From assembly GCA_937895845.1 (NCBI GenBank), contig CALBLK010000055.1, positions 1 to 35,837 on the forward strand: DNA of 35,837 nt. Direction: 5' to 3'. Positions 1-8,070 of this stretch are shown one piece after another (within the stretch, counting starts at the first letter, position 1; the number at the start of each line of letters is the position of its first letter). The notes beneath the pieces were generated by a model. It saw only the letters and a list, made by a program, of their open reading frames with translations, was not told the DNA's origin and did no database searches. This DNA comes from an uncultured Prevotella sp. (GTDB lineage: Bacteria > Bacteroidota > Bacteroidia > Bacteroidales > Bacteroidaceae). The position numbers and the translations under genes were made by a program.

Positions 1-132
1 TGTCAAAGTATAATAAGCATCTGCTGACATAAAGATATATACGAATGATTTTGAACACCTACTTATCATGGCTCTCGGGACAAAAAAAAAGGAACTGTTG
101 GCGTTTTATTGCAGATAAAGAATAGAACCTCG

Positions 133-172
133 GCAAATTAAAATGGATGTGACCTTGCGAGTCACATCCATT
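133..172 (-). terminator. Terminator after rplQ (end of alpha operon)
   Basis: A perfect 12-bp inverted repeat (142-153 with 161-172, 7-base loop) lies 50 bases past the rplQ stop. On the minus strand the stem is followed by a T-rich run (TTTAATTT). This fits an intrinsic terminator closing the long ribosomal block. Bases 1-130 beyond it show no gene or clear signal. Confidence 0.8.
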
Positions 173-224
173 AAATCTATACACAATGGCTCAGAAAGCC
201 AATTCACACAATTCAGCCTTTCAA

Positions 225-794
225 TTATTTTGCGGCGGATGCCTCTGCTGCTGTAGCCTCTGCTGCTGTAGTCTCTGTTGCTGTAGTCTCTGTTGCTGTA
301 GCCTCTGTTGGAGCAGCTTCAGTTGCCTGTGTCGCAGCTTCTGCTGCGGCAGGAGCTGCCTCGCCAGCAGGCTTGGCAGACTTGCGGGAACGACGGGTGG
401 TCTTCTTCTTTGCACCGGCTGTCTTAGCCATATTCTCATCGAAGTCAACCAATTCGATGAAGCACATCTCAGCAGCGTCACCACGACGGAACCCGAGCTT
501 GATGATACGGGTGTACCCTCCGGGACGGTCACCTACCTTGGCAGCCACTTCGCCAAAGAGCTCTTTCAGCGCAAACTTGTTCTGAAGATAACTGAACACA
601 ACACGGCGTGAGTGGGTTGAGTCATCCTTGCTCTTTGTTATCAGAGGCTCTACATACTTTTTCAAGGCCTTGGCCTTGGCTACGGTCGTAGTGATTCTTT
701 TGTGCATAATCAGCGAGATGGCCATGTTTGCAAGCATGGCATGACGATGAGAAGCGGTACGACCTAAATGGTTGAATTTCTTATTGTGTCTCAT
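225..794 (-). CDS. rplQ: 50S ribosomal protein L17 with repeat tail
   Basis: This is the large-subunit protein bL17, last gene of the alpha operon, after rpoA. Residues 1 to about 120 form the usual L17 core: MRHNKKFNHLGR start, then the RTTVAKAKALK segment and the GGYTRIIKLGFRRGDAAEM segment. The protein is 189 residues, well beyond the core length, because of a C-terminal tail of about 60 residues. The tail begins with a basic KKKTTRRSRKSAKP stretch and then runs almost only in Ala, Thr and Glu. Its last part is encoded by a tandem 15-base repeat at 241-315. The core assignment is certain; the role of the tail is unknown and it is probably disordered. Confidence 0.97.
   Translation of the reverse strand: MRHNKKFNHLGRTASHRHAMLANMAISLIMHKRITTTVAKAKALKKYVEPLITKSKDDSTHSRRVVFSYLQNKFALKELFGEVAAKVGDRPGGYTRIIKLGFRRGDAAEMCFIELVDFDENMAKTAGAKKKTTRRSRKSAKPAGEAAPAAAEAATQATEAAPTEATATETTATETTAAEATAAEASAAK
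241..315 (-). repeat. 15-base tandem repeat within rplQ
   Basis: Five successive 15-base units (starts 241, 256, 271, 286, 301) read gcctctgctgctgta or gtctctgttgctgta on the plus strand; the fifth diverges in its last bases. On the coding strand each unit adds five residues of the TATET/TAAEA type, so copy-number change would keep the frame. Confidence 0.9.
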
Positions 795-866
795 TGTTTC
801 TTTTTAAATTTGTGAACAGAGGGAGTGTCTGTGCTTCTGGCAGTGCGTCAAGCACCGCACACGGAA

Positions 867-1859
867 TCACTTCTTGTCCAGTTTGTACTTTGAAATGTCA
901 GTTCCAAACGACAGATTCAGACTCTCAAGCAAATCATCAAGCTCTGTGAGCGATTTCTTACCAAAGTTGCGGAACTTCAAGAGGTCGGTCTTGTTATACT
1001 GGACCAAGTCTCCCAAGGTCTCCACATCGGCTGCCTTAAGACAGTTCAGTGCACGAACGCTGAGGTTCATGTCTACCAAGCGGGTCTTCAGCAGCTGGCG
1101 CATATGGAGCACCTCCTCGTCAAACTCCTGATTGCCATCAACTTCAGTGTTCTCCAAGGTAATCTTCTCATCAGAGAACAGCATGAAATGATAAATCAGA
1201 ATTTTGGCGGCCTCCTTTAGCGCATCCTTTGGGTGAATGGAACCGTCCGTGGTCACCTCAAGTATGAGCTTGTCGTAGTCAGTCTTCTGCTCAACGCGGT
1301 ATGGCTCAACACTATACTTGACATTACGGATAGGTGTGTAAATTGAATCAATTGGAATTACATTAACATCAGTGCAGAACTCACGATTCTCATCGGCTGT
1401 CACATAACCTCGGCCCTTGTTAATTGTAAGATCAATCTGCATTGAAGCTTTGGAATCTAAATGACAAATCACCAAATCGGGATTTAACACTTCAAATCCA
1501 GTCAGATACTTACCGATATCACCGGCTTTGAACTCTGTAGAATTTTCGACCGTGATACTGACTTTTTCATTCTCGAACTCTTCTACCACTTGCTTGAACC
1601 TGACTTGCTTCAGATTCAAGATAATGTTGGTAACGTCCTCCTTGACACCAGAGACTGAAGAGAATTCATGCTCGACACCAGCTATACGGATGGTGTTAAT
1701 AGCATAACCCTCAAGCGATGACAGAAGGATGCGGCGCAAGGCATTGCCAACAGTAACACCAAAGCCTGGCTCCAACGGGCGGAATTCGAACTTGCCGAAA
1801 CTGTCGTTGGCTTCCAACATTACGACTTTGTCAGGTTTTTGAAATGCTAATATCGCCAT
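867..1859 (-). CDS. rpoA: DNA-directed RNA polymerase subunit alpha
   Basis: This 330-residue subunit dimerises to scaffold RNA polymerase assembly. The N-terminal domain (about 1-235) has the FEFRPLEPGFGVTVGNALRRILLSS dimer-interface region. After a short linker, the C-terminal domain (about 255-315) has helix-hairpin-helix sequence such as ADVETLGDLV and LLKFRNFGKKSL, which in other bacteria binds UP elements and activators. The length is normal. It sits between rpsD (13 bases upstream) and rplQ (72 bases downstream), the standard alpha-operon place, so polymerase and ribosome levels are linked by co-transcription. Confidence 0.99.
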   Translation of the reverse strand: MAILAFQKPDKVVMLEANDSFGKFEFRPLEPGFGVTVGNALRRILLSSLEGYAINTIRIAGVEHEFSSVSGVKEDVTNIILNLKQVRFKQVVEEFENEKVSITVENSTEFKAGDIGKYLTGFEVLNPDLVICHLDSKASMQIDLTINKGRGYVTADENREFCTDVNVIPIDSIYTPIRNVKYSVEPYRVEQKTDYDKLILEVTTDGSIHPKDALKEAAKILIYHFMLFSDEKITLENTEVDGNQEFDEEVLHMRQLLKTRLVDMNLSVRALNCLKAADVETLGDLVQYNKTDLLKFRNFGKKSLTELDDLLESLNLSFGTDISKYKLDKK

Positions 1860-1871
1860 TAACTTAATGAT

Positions 1872-2477
1872 TTATTTAGAGTACAACTCAACGATTAATT
1901 GCTCCTTGATATTCTCGGGAATGTCTGCACGCTCGGGCTTGTGAAGGAACTTGCCGCCCTTGACATTCTCATCCCACTCAATCCAAGGGTACTTGCTGTG
2001 GTTGAAACCGGCCAAAGCGGCCTCAATAACCTCAAGCGACTTGGACTTCTCCCGTACAGCCACAATCTGTCCGGGGGCTACTGAATAAGAAGGAATATTC
2101 ACAACTTGACCGTCGACTGTAATGTGCTTGTGACCAACAAGCTGGCGAGCAGCAGCACGCGTAGGAGCTATGCCAAGACGGAACACTACGTTGTCCAGCC
2201 GGCATTCAAGGTTCTGCAGCAGCACCTCACCGGTGATACCATCAGCCTTGGCTGCTTTTTCAAACATATTACGGAACTGACGCTCAAGCACACCGTATGT
2301 ATACTTGGCTTTCTGCTTCTCTGCCAGCATGACAGCGTACTCAGACTGCTTTCTGCGACGGTTGTTGCCATGCTGTCCAGGAGGGAAGTTCCTCCTAGAC
2401 AAAACTTTGTCTGCGCCAAAAATGGCCTCTCCAAAACGGCGCGCGATTCTCGATTTCGGTCCTATATATCTTGCCAT
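1872..2477 (-). CDS. rpsD: 30S ribosomal protein S4
   Basis: uS4 is a primary 16S rRNA binder that nucleates the 5' domain of the small subunit. The 201-residue protein starts MARYIGPKSRIARRFGEAIF and carries the S4 RNA-binding domain in the middle (ECRLDNVVFRLGIAPTRAAARQLVGHKHITVDG, about 91-125). There is no CxxC pair near the N-terminus, so it is a zinc-free form. In other bacteria S4 represses its own alpha operon; no corresponding leader structure was identified here. It lies 41 bases after rpsK and 12 before rpoA. Confidence 0.99.
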   Translation of the reverse strand: MARYIGPKSRIARRFGEAIFGADKVLSRRNFPPGQHGNNRRRKQSEYAVMLAEKQKAKYTYGVLERQFRNMFEKAAKADGITGEVLLQNLECRLDNVVFRLGIAPTRAAARQLVGHKHITVDGQVVNIPSYSVAPGQIVAVREKSKSLEVIEAALAGFNHSKYPWIEWDENVKGGKFLHKPERADIPENIKEQLIVELYSK

Positions 2478-2518
2478 AATAATGAAAATTCTTTTAATGT
2501 GTTACAATGTAGCTCCTG

Positions 2519-2908
2519 CTATACGCGACGACGCTTGGGAGGACGACAACCATTATGAGGCAGCGGAGTAACGTCAACAATCTCCGTAACCTCAATACCA
2601 GCACCGTGCACGGCACGGATTGCTGACTCACGCCCGTTGCCGGGCCCCTTGACATATGCCTTCACCTTGCGCAAACCGAGGTCGTATGCCACCTTAGCAC
2701 AGTCCTCGGCGGCCATCTGGGCTGCATACGGGGTGTTCTTCTTTGAGCCGCGGAAGCCCATCTTGCCAGCGGAAGACCAAGAGATTACCTGACCCTCTCC
2801 GTTAGCCAAAGACACAATAATATTATTAAAAGAACTGTGAACATGAAGCTGACCAATGGCGTCAACCTTAACGTTCCTCTTCTTAGACGTGACTGTTTTC
2901 TTTGCCAT
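2519..2908 (-). CDS. rpsK: 30S ribosomal protein S11
   Basis: uS11 is a platform protein of the small subunit next to the mRNA exit. It has 129 residues, with a lysine-rich N-terminus, the core HVHSSFNNIIVSLANGEGQVISWSSAGKMGFRGSKKNTPYAAQ, and the C-terminal PHNGCRPPKRRRV that contacts rRNA. The -PHNGCRPP- signature and length match the family. It follows rpsM by 36 bases in the normal alpha-operon order. Confidence 0.99.
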   Translation of the reverse strand: MAKKTVTSKKRNVKVDAIGQLHVHSSFNNIIVSLANGEGQVISWSSAGKMGFRGSKKNTPYAAQMAAEDCAKVAYDLGLRKVKAYVKGPGNGRESAIRAVHGAGIEVTEIVDVTPLPHNGCRPPKRRRV

Positions 2909-2944
2909 AATTCTAATTTCTTACTTGGTAAACGTTAATGTTAA

Positions 2945-3325
2945 TTATTTAGTGGCCTTCTTCTTGTTTGCAACGGTCTTCTTCTTACCCTTGCGCGTGC
3001 GGGCATTGTTCTTCGTGCTCTGTCCACGCACTGGCAGACCATTACGGTGACGGACACCACGATAACAGCCAATATCCATCAGGCGCTTGATGTTCAGCTG
3101 AATCTCCGAACGGAGATCACCTTCTACTTTGAATCCAGCGCCGATAATTTCACGGATTTTGGCAGCCTGCTCGTCAGTCCATTCCTTAACCTTAAGGTCA
3201 CGGCTAACACCTGCTTTGTCCAATATCTTTGCTGAACTACTTCGACCTATACCATAAATATAGGTCAATGCGATTTCGCCACGCTTCTCTTGGGGCAAAT
3301 CTACTCCAACAATTCTTATTGCCAT
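2945..3325 (-). CDS. rpsM: 30S ribosomal protein S13
   Basis: uS13 sits in the head of the small subunit and bridges to the 50S subunit and P-site tRNA. The 126-residue protein starts MAIRIVGVDLPQEKRGEIALTYIYGIG, has the helix-turn-helix region and ends with the basic tail RHRNGLPVRGQSTKNNARTRKGKKKTVANKKK. A 104-base gap separates it from rpmJ upstream, the largest gap in the spc/alpha part, and that gap contains a promoter-like element (3378-3385). Confidence 0.99.
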   Translation of the reverse strand: MAIRIVGVDLPQEKRGEIALTYIYGIGRSSSAKILDKAGVSRDLKVKEWTDEQAAKIREIIGAGFKVEGDLRSEIQLNIKRLMDIGCYRGVRHRNGLPVRGQSTKNNARTRKGKKKTVANKKKATK

Positions 3326-3377
3326 TTGTAAAATGATAAATAAATAAAAAGACTAACTGATTTCGTCAAAAATCGTG

Positions 3378-3385
3378 CAAAGATA
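3378..3385 (-). promoter_or_regulatory. Possible internal promoter before rpsM
   Basis: The minus strand reads TATCTTTG, a perfect match to the Bacteroidota -7 element TAnnTTTG, inside the 104-base rpmJ-rpsM gap. No TTTG/TTG element was found 19-21 bases upstream, so the promoter is only half supported. A start here would give a leader of about 45 bases before rpsM. Confidence 0.45.
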
Positions 3386-3429
3386 AGCAAAATCTTCGGT
3401 TTTAATCTTATCTGTTACGCTTTTTTAAC

Positions 3430-3546
3430 TTAGCCCTGACGCATTTTATACTTAGGGTTCTTCTTGTTAATTACAAAAAGGCGTCCTTTACGACGAACGA
3501 TTTTGCAATCAGGGGTACGTTTCTTTAAAGATGCTCTTGTCTTCAT
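3430..3546 (-). CDS. rpmJ: 50S ribosomal protein L36, zinc-free form
   Basis: bL36 is the smallest large-subunit protein; here it has 38 residues. I translated it from the sequence: it starts MKTRASLKKRTPDCKIV and ends KNPKYKMRQG. The usual zinc site of L36 (two N-terminal Cys, a third Cys and a His) is reduced to a single Cys at position 14, and the usual His is replaced by Tyr (KYKMRQG). It is therefore a C-minus paralogue that cannot bind zinc in the normal way. It lies between infA (20 bases upstream) and rpsM, the usual position. Confidence 0.97.
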   Translation of the reverse strand: MKTRASLKKRTPDCKIVRRKGRLFVINKKNPKYKMRQG

Positions 3547-3566
3547 AACTCTATGGTAATTGAAAA

Positions 3567-3785
3567 TTATTTGTACCTAAACACTATTCTGCCCTTGGTG
3601 AGGTCGTAGGGACTCATCTCCACCTTCACTTTGTCACCGGGAAGAATTTTAATATAGTGCATTCTCATTTTCCCTGAGATATGCGCTATAATCTGAACTC
3701 CATTCTCAAGTTCAACTCGAAACATCGCATTCGAAAGCGACTCGACGATTGTTCCGTCTTGTTCAATAGCGGATTGCTTTGCCAT
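3567..3785 (-). CDS. infA: Translation initiation factor IF-1
   Basis: IF-1 blocks the A site of the 30S subunit during initiation. It is a 72-residue single OB-fold (S1-like) protein, MAKQSAIEQDGTIVESLSNAMFRVELENG, ending SPYDLTKGRIVFRYK, which matches the family in length and sequence. It begins 3 bases after map and precedes rpmJ; map-infA-rpmJ is a standard spc-operon order. Confidence 0.99.
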   Translation of the reverse strand: MAKQSAIEQDGTIVESLSNAMFRVELENGVQIIAHISGKMRMHYIKILPGDKVKVEMSPYDLTKGRIVFRYK

Positions 3786-3788
3786 ATC

Positions 3789-4586
3789 TTATCTATTTGC
3801 TTCTATTTGCTCTATTTCTTCGAACGAGGACAAAACCTCGGCTCGCCCGTTTCTCACAGCAACGGTATGCTCAAAATGGGCTGCCGGCTTTCTGTCACGG
3901 GTCTTCACTGTCCATCTGTCAGGCAACATGTAAACAGAACGGTCACCCAATGTAACCATAGGCTCGATGGCCAGACACATACCCGACTTGAGCATGATGC
4001 CACTTCCCCACTCTCCGTAATTTGGCACCTGCGGGTCCTCATGCATATCCCGGCCTATGCCATGGCCGGTCAGCTCGCGCACTACTCCGTAATTGTATTT
4101 AGCGCAAAGCTCCTGCACAGCGGCACCGATATCGCCAAGATTCTTTCCTGCACACGCACAATCAATTGCACTCTGCAAGGCTGCCTTGGTTACAGCAAGC
4201 AACTGTCTGACTTCAGGAGCAATCTCGCCCACGCGGAACGTGTAGCAAGAGTCCCCATTAAAGCCATTGAGCTGGGCGCCACAGTCGACAGAGATGACAT
4301 CACCGTCCTTGAGGACTGTCTCCTCATTTGGAATTCCATGGACAACGACATCATTGACGGAAGTGCAGATGCTTGCCGGAAAAGGCTTTCCAAAAGGATT
4401 GGGGTACCCCTTGAAAACAGGGACAGCACCATTGTCGCGGATAAACTCATCCGCCAACCTATCCAATTGGAGGGTCGTTACACCTGGCTTGATGTGCCTT
4501 GCCAGTTCACCAAGCGTCCTGCTAACAAGCCAGCAGGCCTGGCGCATCAGCTCAATCTCATCCTCTGTCTTCAGAAAGACCCTCAT
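3789..4586 (-). CDS. map: Methionine aminopeptidase, type I
   Basis: This enzyme removes the initiator Met from new proteins once deformylated. The 265-residue length is typical of type I enzymes. All five metal ligands of the pita-bread fold are visible: Asp101 (SVDCGAQ), Asp112 (NGDSCYTF), His175 (ELTGHGIGRD), Glu208 (LAIEPM) and Glu239 (HFEHTVAV). The catalytic His near residue 83 (VVHGIPN) is also present. It lies 17 bases after secY and 3 before infA. The adk gene that often sits between secY and map in other bacteria is absent here. Confidence 0.98.
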   Translation of the reverse strand: MRVFLKTEDEIELMRQACWLVSRTLGELARHIKPGVTTLQLDRLADEFIRDNGAVPVFKGYPNPFGKPFPASICTSVNDVVVHGIPNEETVLKDGDVISVDCGAQLNGFNGDSCYTFRVGEIAPEVRQLLAVTKAALQSAIDCACAGKNLGDIGAAVQELCAKYNYGVVRELTGHGIGRDMHEDPQVPNYGEWGSGIMLKSGMCLAIEPMVTLGDRSVYMLPDRWTVKTRDRKPAAHFEHTVAVRNGRAEVLSSFEEIEQIEANR

Positions 4587-4603
4587 CGTCAGGCGACGTT
4601 GAA

Positions 4604-5947
4604 TCAGTAGGCACTCACGCCGCCTCTGCCATGGATACGGCCAGAGTTGAGCAGACCATCGTAATGACGCATCATCAAATGACTTTCTATCTGCTGCAGA
4701 GTGTCAAGAACAACACCGATAAGAATAAGCAAAGATGTTCCGCCGAAGAACTGCGAGAAAGCATCCTGCACATTCAGCAACCCAGCCAAAGAAGGCATAA
4801 TGGCTATGAACGCGATGAACAGAGAACCCGGAAGTGTTATTCGCGACATCACGTCGTCAATATAGTCAGCAGTGTCCTTGCCGGGGCGTATTCCTGGGAT
4901 AAACCCATTGTTGCGCTTCATATCTTCAGCCATCTGGGTGGGGTTGAGCGTGATTGCCGTATAGAAATAGGTAAACGCAATGATCAAGACAGCAAAGATG
5001 GCATTGTACATGAAGCTGTTGCGGTCAAGCATAGAACGTACAAACCAGCTGGCATTCTCCGGAGCCGAATACTGAACGATCGCCAGAGGGATGAACATCA
5101 GCGCCTGAGCAAAGATGATAGGCATCACGTTGGCAGCAAAGAGCTTCAGAGGAATATACTGGCGTGCACCGCCATACTGCTTGTTGCCGACAAGGCGCTT
5201 TGCATACTGCACAGGAATCTTTCGCACGCCCTGGACTAACAAGATAGATGCGCAAACAACTGCATAGAGAATGAGAATCTCAATGATGAACATGACAAGT
5301 CCGCCGCCCGTGATGGCAGTGAAGCGCGACCCAATCTCCTGGATGAAAGCCTGGGGCAGACGGGCAATAATACCAATCATGATTATCAGAGAGACGCCAT
5401 TGCCTATACCCTTATCTGTAATGCGCTCACCCAGCCAAAGGATGAACATACTTCCGGCGGCAAGGATGATGGTAGCAGGAATAATGAAAACAGACCAGGA
5501 AACGCCCGTAGCGAGGGCGTCACCAGCCTGCATTTTCAGGTTAATCAGGTAGCTCGGTGCCTGAAAGAGCAAGATTGCCACAGTCAGCCACCGAGTATAC
5601 ATACTGATTTTCTTCCTTCCACTCTCACCCTCACGCTGCATCTTCTGAAAATAAGGCACAGCGACAGCAAGAAGTTGCATAACGATAGAAGCAGAGATGT
5701 AAGGCATTATTCCCAAAGCGAAGATTGAAGCGTTGGAAAATGCTCCACCAGAGAACATATCCAGAAGTGACATCAAGCCACCCTGCGTTTGCGACTGAAG
5801 TTTATCCAACATAGCCGGATTGATACCTGGAAGTACCACGAACGAGCCAAAACGATAAATCGCAGTAAAGAGAAGGGTGATAAGGATGCGCTGGCGCAAG
5901 TCCTCGACCTTCCAAATGTTCTTCAGTGTCTCTATAAACTTCTTCAT
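4604..5947 (-). CDS. secY: Preprotein translocase subunit SecY
   Basis: SecY is the pore subunit of the SecYEG channel in the inner membrane. The 447-residue protein has the expected ten hydrophobic segments. It starts with the amphipathic LKNIWKVEDLRQRILITLLFTAIYRFGSFVVLPGI and has the plug region after TM1, the cytoplasmic loop RRIPVQYAKR-like VRKIPVQYAKRLVG (about 245-258), and NPTQMAEDMKRNNGFIPGIRPG before TM9. It follows rplO by 4 bases. A weak AAGGA lies just before its ATG. Confidence 0.99.
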   Translation of the reverse strand: MKKFIETLKNIWKVEDLRQRILITLLFTAIYRFGSFVVLPGINPAMLDKLQSQTQGGLMSLLDMFSGGAFSNASIFALGIMPYISASIVMQLLAVAVPYFQKMQREGESGRKKISMYTRWLTVAILLFQAPSYLINLKMQAGDALATGVSWSVFIIPATIILAAGSMFILWLGERITDKGIGNGVSLIIMIGIIARLPQAFIQEIGSRFTAITGGGLVMFIIEILILYAVVCASILLVQGVRKIPVQYAKRLVGNKQYGGARQYIPLKLFAANVMPIIFAQALMFIPLAIVQYSAPENASWFVRSMLDRNSFMYNAIFAVLIIAFTYFYTAITLNPTQMAEDMKRNNGFIPGIRPGKDTADYIDDVMSRITLPGSLFIAFIAIMPSLAGLLNVQDAFSQFFGGTSLLILIGVVLDTLQQIESHLMMRHYDGLLNSGRIHGRGGVSAY

Positions 5948-5951
5948 TTCC

Positions 5952-6398
5952 TTAGATTATTGTTGCGTTACCACCTAAAGTCTTGATAGCCTCCTCTGCG
6001 GTCTTCGAGAAAGCGTTAGCTTCAACATCTACCTTAGCCTTAAGCTCGCCATTACCAAGAATCTTCACAAGCTCCTTGCCGTTGGTGAGACCGGCAGCCA
6101 CAAGCTCTGCGATTCCAATCTTTGAGAGCCCCTTCTCCTCGGCGAGTCTCTGAAGAGTTGAAAGGTTGACAGCAAAATACTCCTTGTGGTTGATGTTCTT
6201 GAACCCGGCCTTGGGCACGCGGCGCTGGAGAGGCATCTGACCACCCTCAAAGCCGATCTTTCTCTTGTATCCAGACCTTGCCTTTGCACCCTTGTGGCCA
6301 CGCGTGGAAGTTCCACCCAGACCTGAACCGGGGCCACGTCCAATTCTGCGTGAAGAGTGAATGGAGCCAGCTGCTGGTTTTAAATTATGTAGTTTCAT
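5952..6398 (-). CDS. rplO: 50S ribosomal protein L15
   Basis: uL15 is a late-assembling large-subunit protein. The 148 residues start MKLHNLKPAAGSIHSSRRIGRGPGSGLGGTSTRGHKGAKARSGY, the long glycine and arginine rich extension that threads into 23S rRNA, followed by a globular domain (about 75-148). The FEGGQMPLQRRVPKAGF segment is diagnostic. It lies between rpmD and secY, as in most bacteria. Confidence 0.99.
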   Translation of the reverse strand: MKLHNLKPAAGSIHSSRRIGRGPGSGLGGTSTRGHKGAKARSGYKRKIGFEGGQMPLQRRVPKAGFKNINHKEYFAVNLSTLQRLAEEKGLSKIGIAELVAAGLTNGKELVKILGNGELKAKVDVEANAFSKTAEEAIKTLGGNATII

Positions 6399-6427
6399 TT
6401 TTGAATCTGTTTAAAATTGAATTGAAC

Positions 6428-6604
6428 TTAGTCTAACACAGACACCAGGTGGTGCACCTTTCTAATCATGCCACGGACAGAGGGAGTGTCTTCCCGCTCA
6501 ACGACCTGAGAAATTTTGTGCAAGCCCAGCGCCAATAGTGTGCGCTTCTGGTCAACAGGGGCACCGATTTTGCTTTTAATCTGCTTGATTTTAATTGTTG
6601 CCAT
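6428..6604 (-). CDS. rpmD: 50S ribosomal protein L30
   Basis: uL30, 58 residues, was translated by eye from the minus strand: it starts MATIKIKQIKSKIGAPVDQK and ends KVHHLVSVLD. The GLHKISQVVEREDTPSVRGMI section matches the family. The position between rpsE and rplO is canonical. The start at 6604 is fixed by a strong Shine-Dalgarno sequence (6610-6616), which is unusual in this cluster. Confidence 0.97.
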   Translation of the reverse strand: MATIKIKQIKSKIGAPVDQKRTLLALGLHKISQVVEREDTPSVRGMIRKVHHLVSVLD

Positions 6605-6609
6605 AGAAA

Positions 6610-6616
6610 CCTCCTT
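6610..6616 (-). promoter_or_regulatory. Strong ribosome binding site for rpmD
   Basis: The minus strand reads AAGGAGG, 5 bases before the rpmD ATG and overlapping the rpsE stop codon. Nearly all other starts in this ribosomal block have only A/T-rich leaders, as expected for Bacteroidota, so this site stands out. Confidence 0.85.
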
Positions 6617-7127
6617 ATCCTCTAAATACTTTGTCCATACTAATGCCGCGAGTACCTGCGATTGTGTAAGCGTCCCTCATCTCTGAAAGGGCGAGAATGG
6701 TAGCCTTGACAAGGTTGTGGGGGTTGGAAGAACCCTTGGACTTTGCCAGCACATCACGCACGCCAGCGCTTTCAAGAACGGCACGCATGGCACCACCGGC
6801 CACGAGGCCAGTACCTGCCGCAGCAGGCTTAAGGAACACATGAGAGCCACCGAAGCGAGCCTCGATCTCATGGGGAACGGTGCCCCTGAGGACTGACACT
6901 TTGACAAGGTTCTTCTTGGCTGCCTCTACACCCTTTGCAATGGCAGCTGTCACCTCGCCTGCCTTGCCGAGTCCCCAGCCGATAACGCCATTGCCGTCAC
7001 CGACAACAACGATAGCTGCGAATGTAAAGGTACGGCCACCTTTCGTCACCTTAGTAACACGGTTAATAGCAACCAACCTGTCTTTCAACTCAACGTCACT
7101 ATTTATTTTAACTTTGTTCATTGCCAT
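6615..7127 (-). CDS. rpsE: 30S ribosomal protein S5
   Basis: uS5 lines the mRNA entry tunnel and helps decoding accuracy and helicase action. The 170-residue protein has the N-terminal double-stranded RNA binding domain (about 10-75, LKDRLVAINRVTKVTKGGRTFTFAAIVVVGDGNGVIGWGLGKAGEV) and the C-terminal domain with GGAMRAVLESAGVRDVLAKSKGSSNPHNLVKAT. It lies 6 bases after rplR, and its stop overlaps the rpmD ribosome binding site. Confidence 0.99.
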   Translation of the reverse strand: MAMNKVKINSDVELKDRLVAINRVTKVTKGGRTFTFAAIVVVGDGNGVIGWGLGKAGEVTAAIAKGVEAAKKNLVKVSVLRGTVPHEIEARFGGSHVFLKPAAAGTGLVAGGAMRAVLESAGVRDVLAKSKGSSNPHNLVKATILALSEMRDAYTIAGTRGISMDKVFRG

Positions 7128-7133
7128 AATCGT

Positions 7134-7478
7134 TTAAAAATTAAGTCCACCTTTACGTGCAGCGTCAGCGAGCTGCTTGACACGCCCGTGATAGAGATAC
7201 CCATTACGGTCGAAGACCACAGTCTTCACACCGGCCTCGATGGCCTTCTTTGCCACAAGCTCTCCTACCTTCTCGGCCTGCTGTATCTTCGGCATGGCCT
7301 CAAGACCGAGCGAAGAGGCAGAAACAAGCGTCTTTCCTTCCTGGTCGTTGATTACCTGCACATAAATCTGCTTGTTGCTGCGGAAGACACTCATGCGAGG
7401 GCGCTCTGCCGTTCCAAACACACTCTTACGGATTCTGTATTTGATCTTTATTCGTCTTTCTACTTTCTTAGTTGTCAT
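7134..7478 (-). CDS. rplR: 50S ribosomal protein L18
   Basis: uL18 binds 5S rRNA together with L5 and helps dock it on the central protuberance. The 114-residue protein has a basic N-terminus (MTTKKVERRIKIKYRIRKS), then ERPRMSVFRSNKQIYVQVINDQEGKTLVSASS, and ends GRVKQLADAARKGGLNF, all typical. Order rplF-rplR-rpsE is canonical. Confidence 0.99.
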   Translation of the reverse strand: MTTKKVERRIKIKYRIRKSVFGTAERPRMSVFRSNKQIYVQVINDQEGKTLVSASSLGLEAMPKIQQAEKVGELVAKKAIEAGVKTVVFDRNGYLYHGRVKQLADAARKGGLNF

Positions 7479-7496
7479 AATTGTAAATGTTTAAAG

Positions 7497-8063
7497 TTAC
7501 TTAGCTGCGGCTGTCTTGCCAGACTTCCTGCGTATAACTTCGCCCTGGAACAATACACCCTTGCCCTTGTAAGGCTCAGGCATACGGAAAGAACGAATTT
7601 TTGCACAGATAAGTCCCAGCAAAGCCTTGTCACAAGACTCAAGAATAATCAGCGGGTTCTGGTTACGCTCAGACTTTGTCTCCACCTTGACCTCAGCGGG
7701 GAGCTGGATAAAGATGGGGTGAGTATAGCCAAGCGAGAACTCAACGAGATTACCCTGGTTAGACACACGGTAACCAACGCCGACAAGTTCAAGAACTTTC
7801 TTGTAACCCTCACTAACACCTACAACCATATTGTTGACAAGCGCGCGATAAAGACCATGGAATGCCTGCTTCTGCTTAATGTTTACAGGACTGTTCTCAT
7901 CAACTTCGAATGTGATATGACCGTCAGCTATCTTGACGAAGATCGAGGGGTCAACCTTTTGTGACAATTCTCCTTTCGGGCCCTTGACACTAACGATACC
8001 ATCCTTAAGAGTAACTGTAACTCCAGCGGGAATACTAATTGGTAATTTTCCTATTCTTGACAT
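7497..8063 (-). CDS. rplF: 50S ribosomal protein L6
   Basis: uL6 lies near the GTPase centre and the sarcin-ricin loop. The start at 8063 gives 188 residues beginning MSRIGKLPISIPAGVTVTL, the family N-terminus. An in-frame ATG at 8093 would add ten unrelated residues inside rpsH and is rejected. A Shine-Dalgarno sequence (8071-8075) supports the shorter start. Two tandem L6 folds are present, with GVSEGYKKVLELVGVGYRVS and the C-terminal IRSFRMPEPYKGKGV. Confidence 0.98.
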   Translation of the reverse strand: MSRIGKLPISIPAGVTVTLKDGIVSVKGPKGELSQKVDPSIFVKIADGHITFEVDENSPVNIKQKQAFHGLYRALVNNMVVGVSEGYKKVLELVGVGYRVSNQGNLVEFSLGYTHPIFIQLPAEVKVETKSERNQNPLIILESCDKALLGLICAKIRSFRMPEPYKGKGVLFQGEVIRRKSGKTAAAK

Positions 8064-8070
8064 ATTAAAT

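Noticed and set aside
186..611. Plus-strand reading frame rich in Cys (CCCSLCCCS repeats)
   Set aside because: It is the antisense reading of the rplQ repeat tail and core; the L17 frame fully explains the region.
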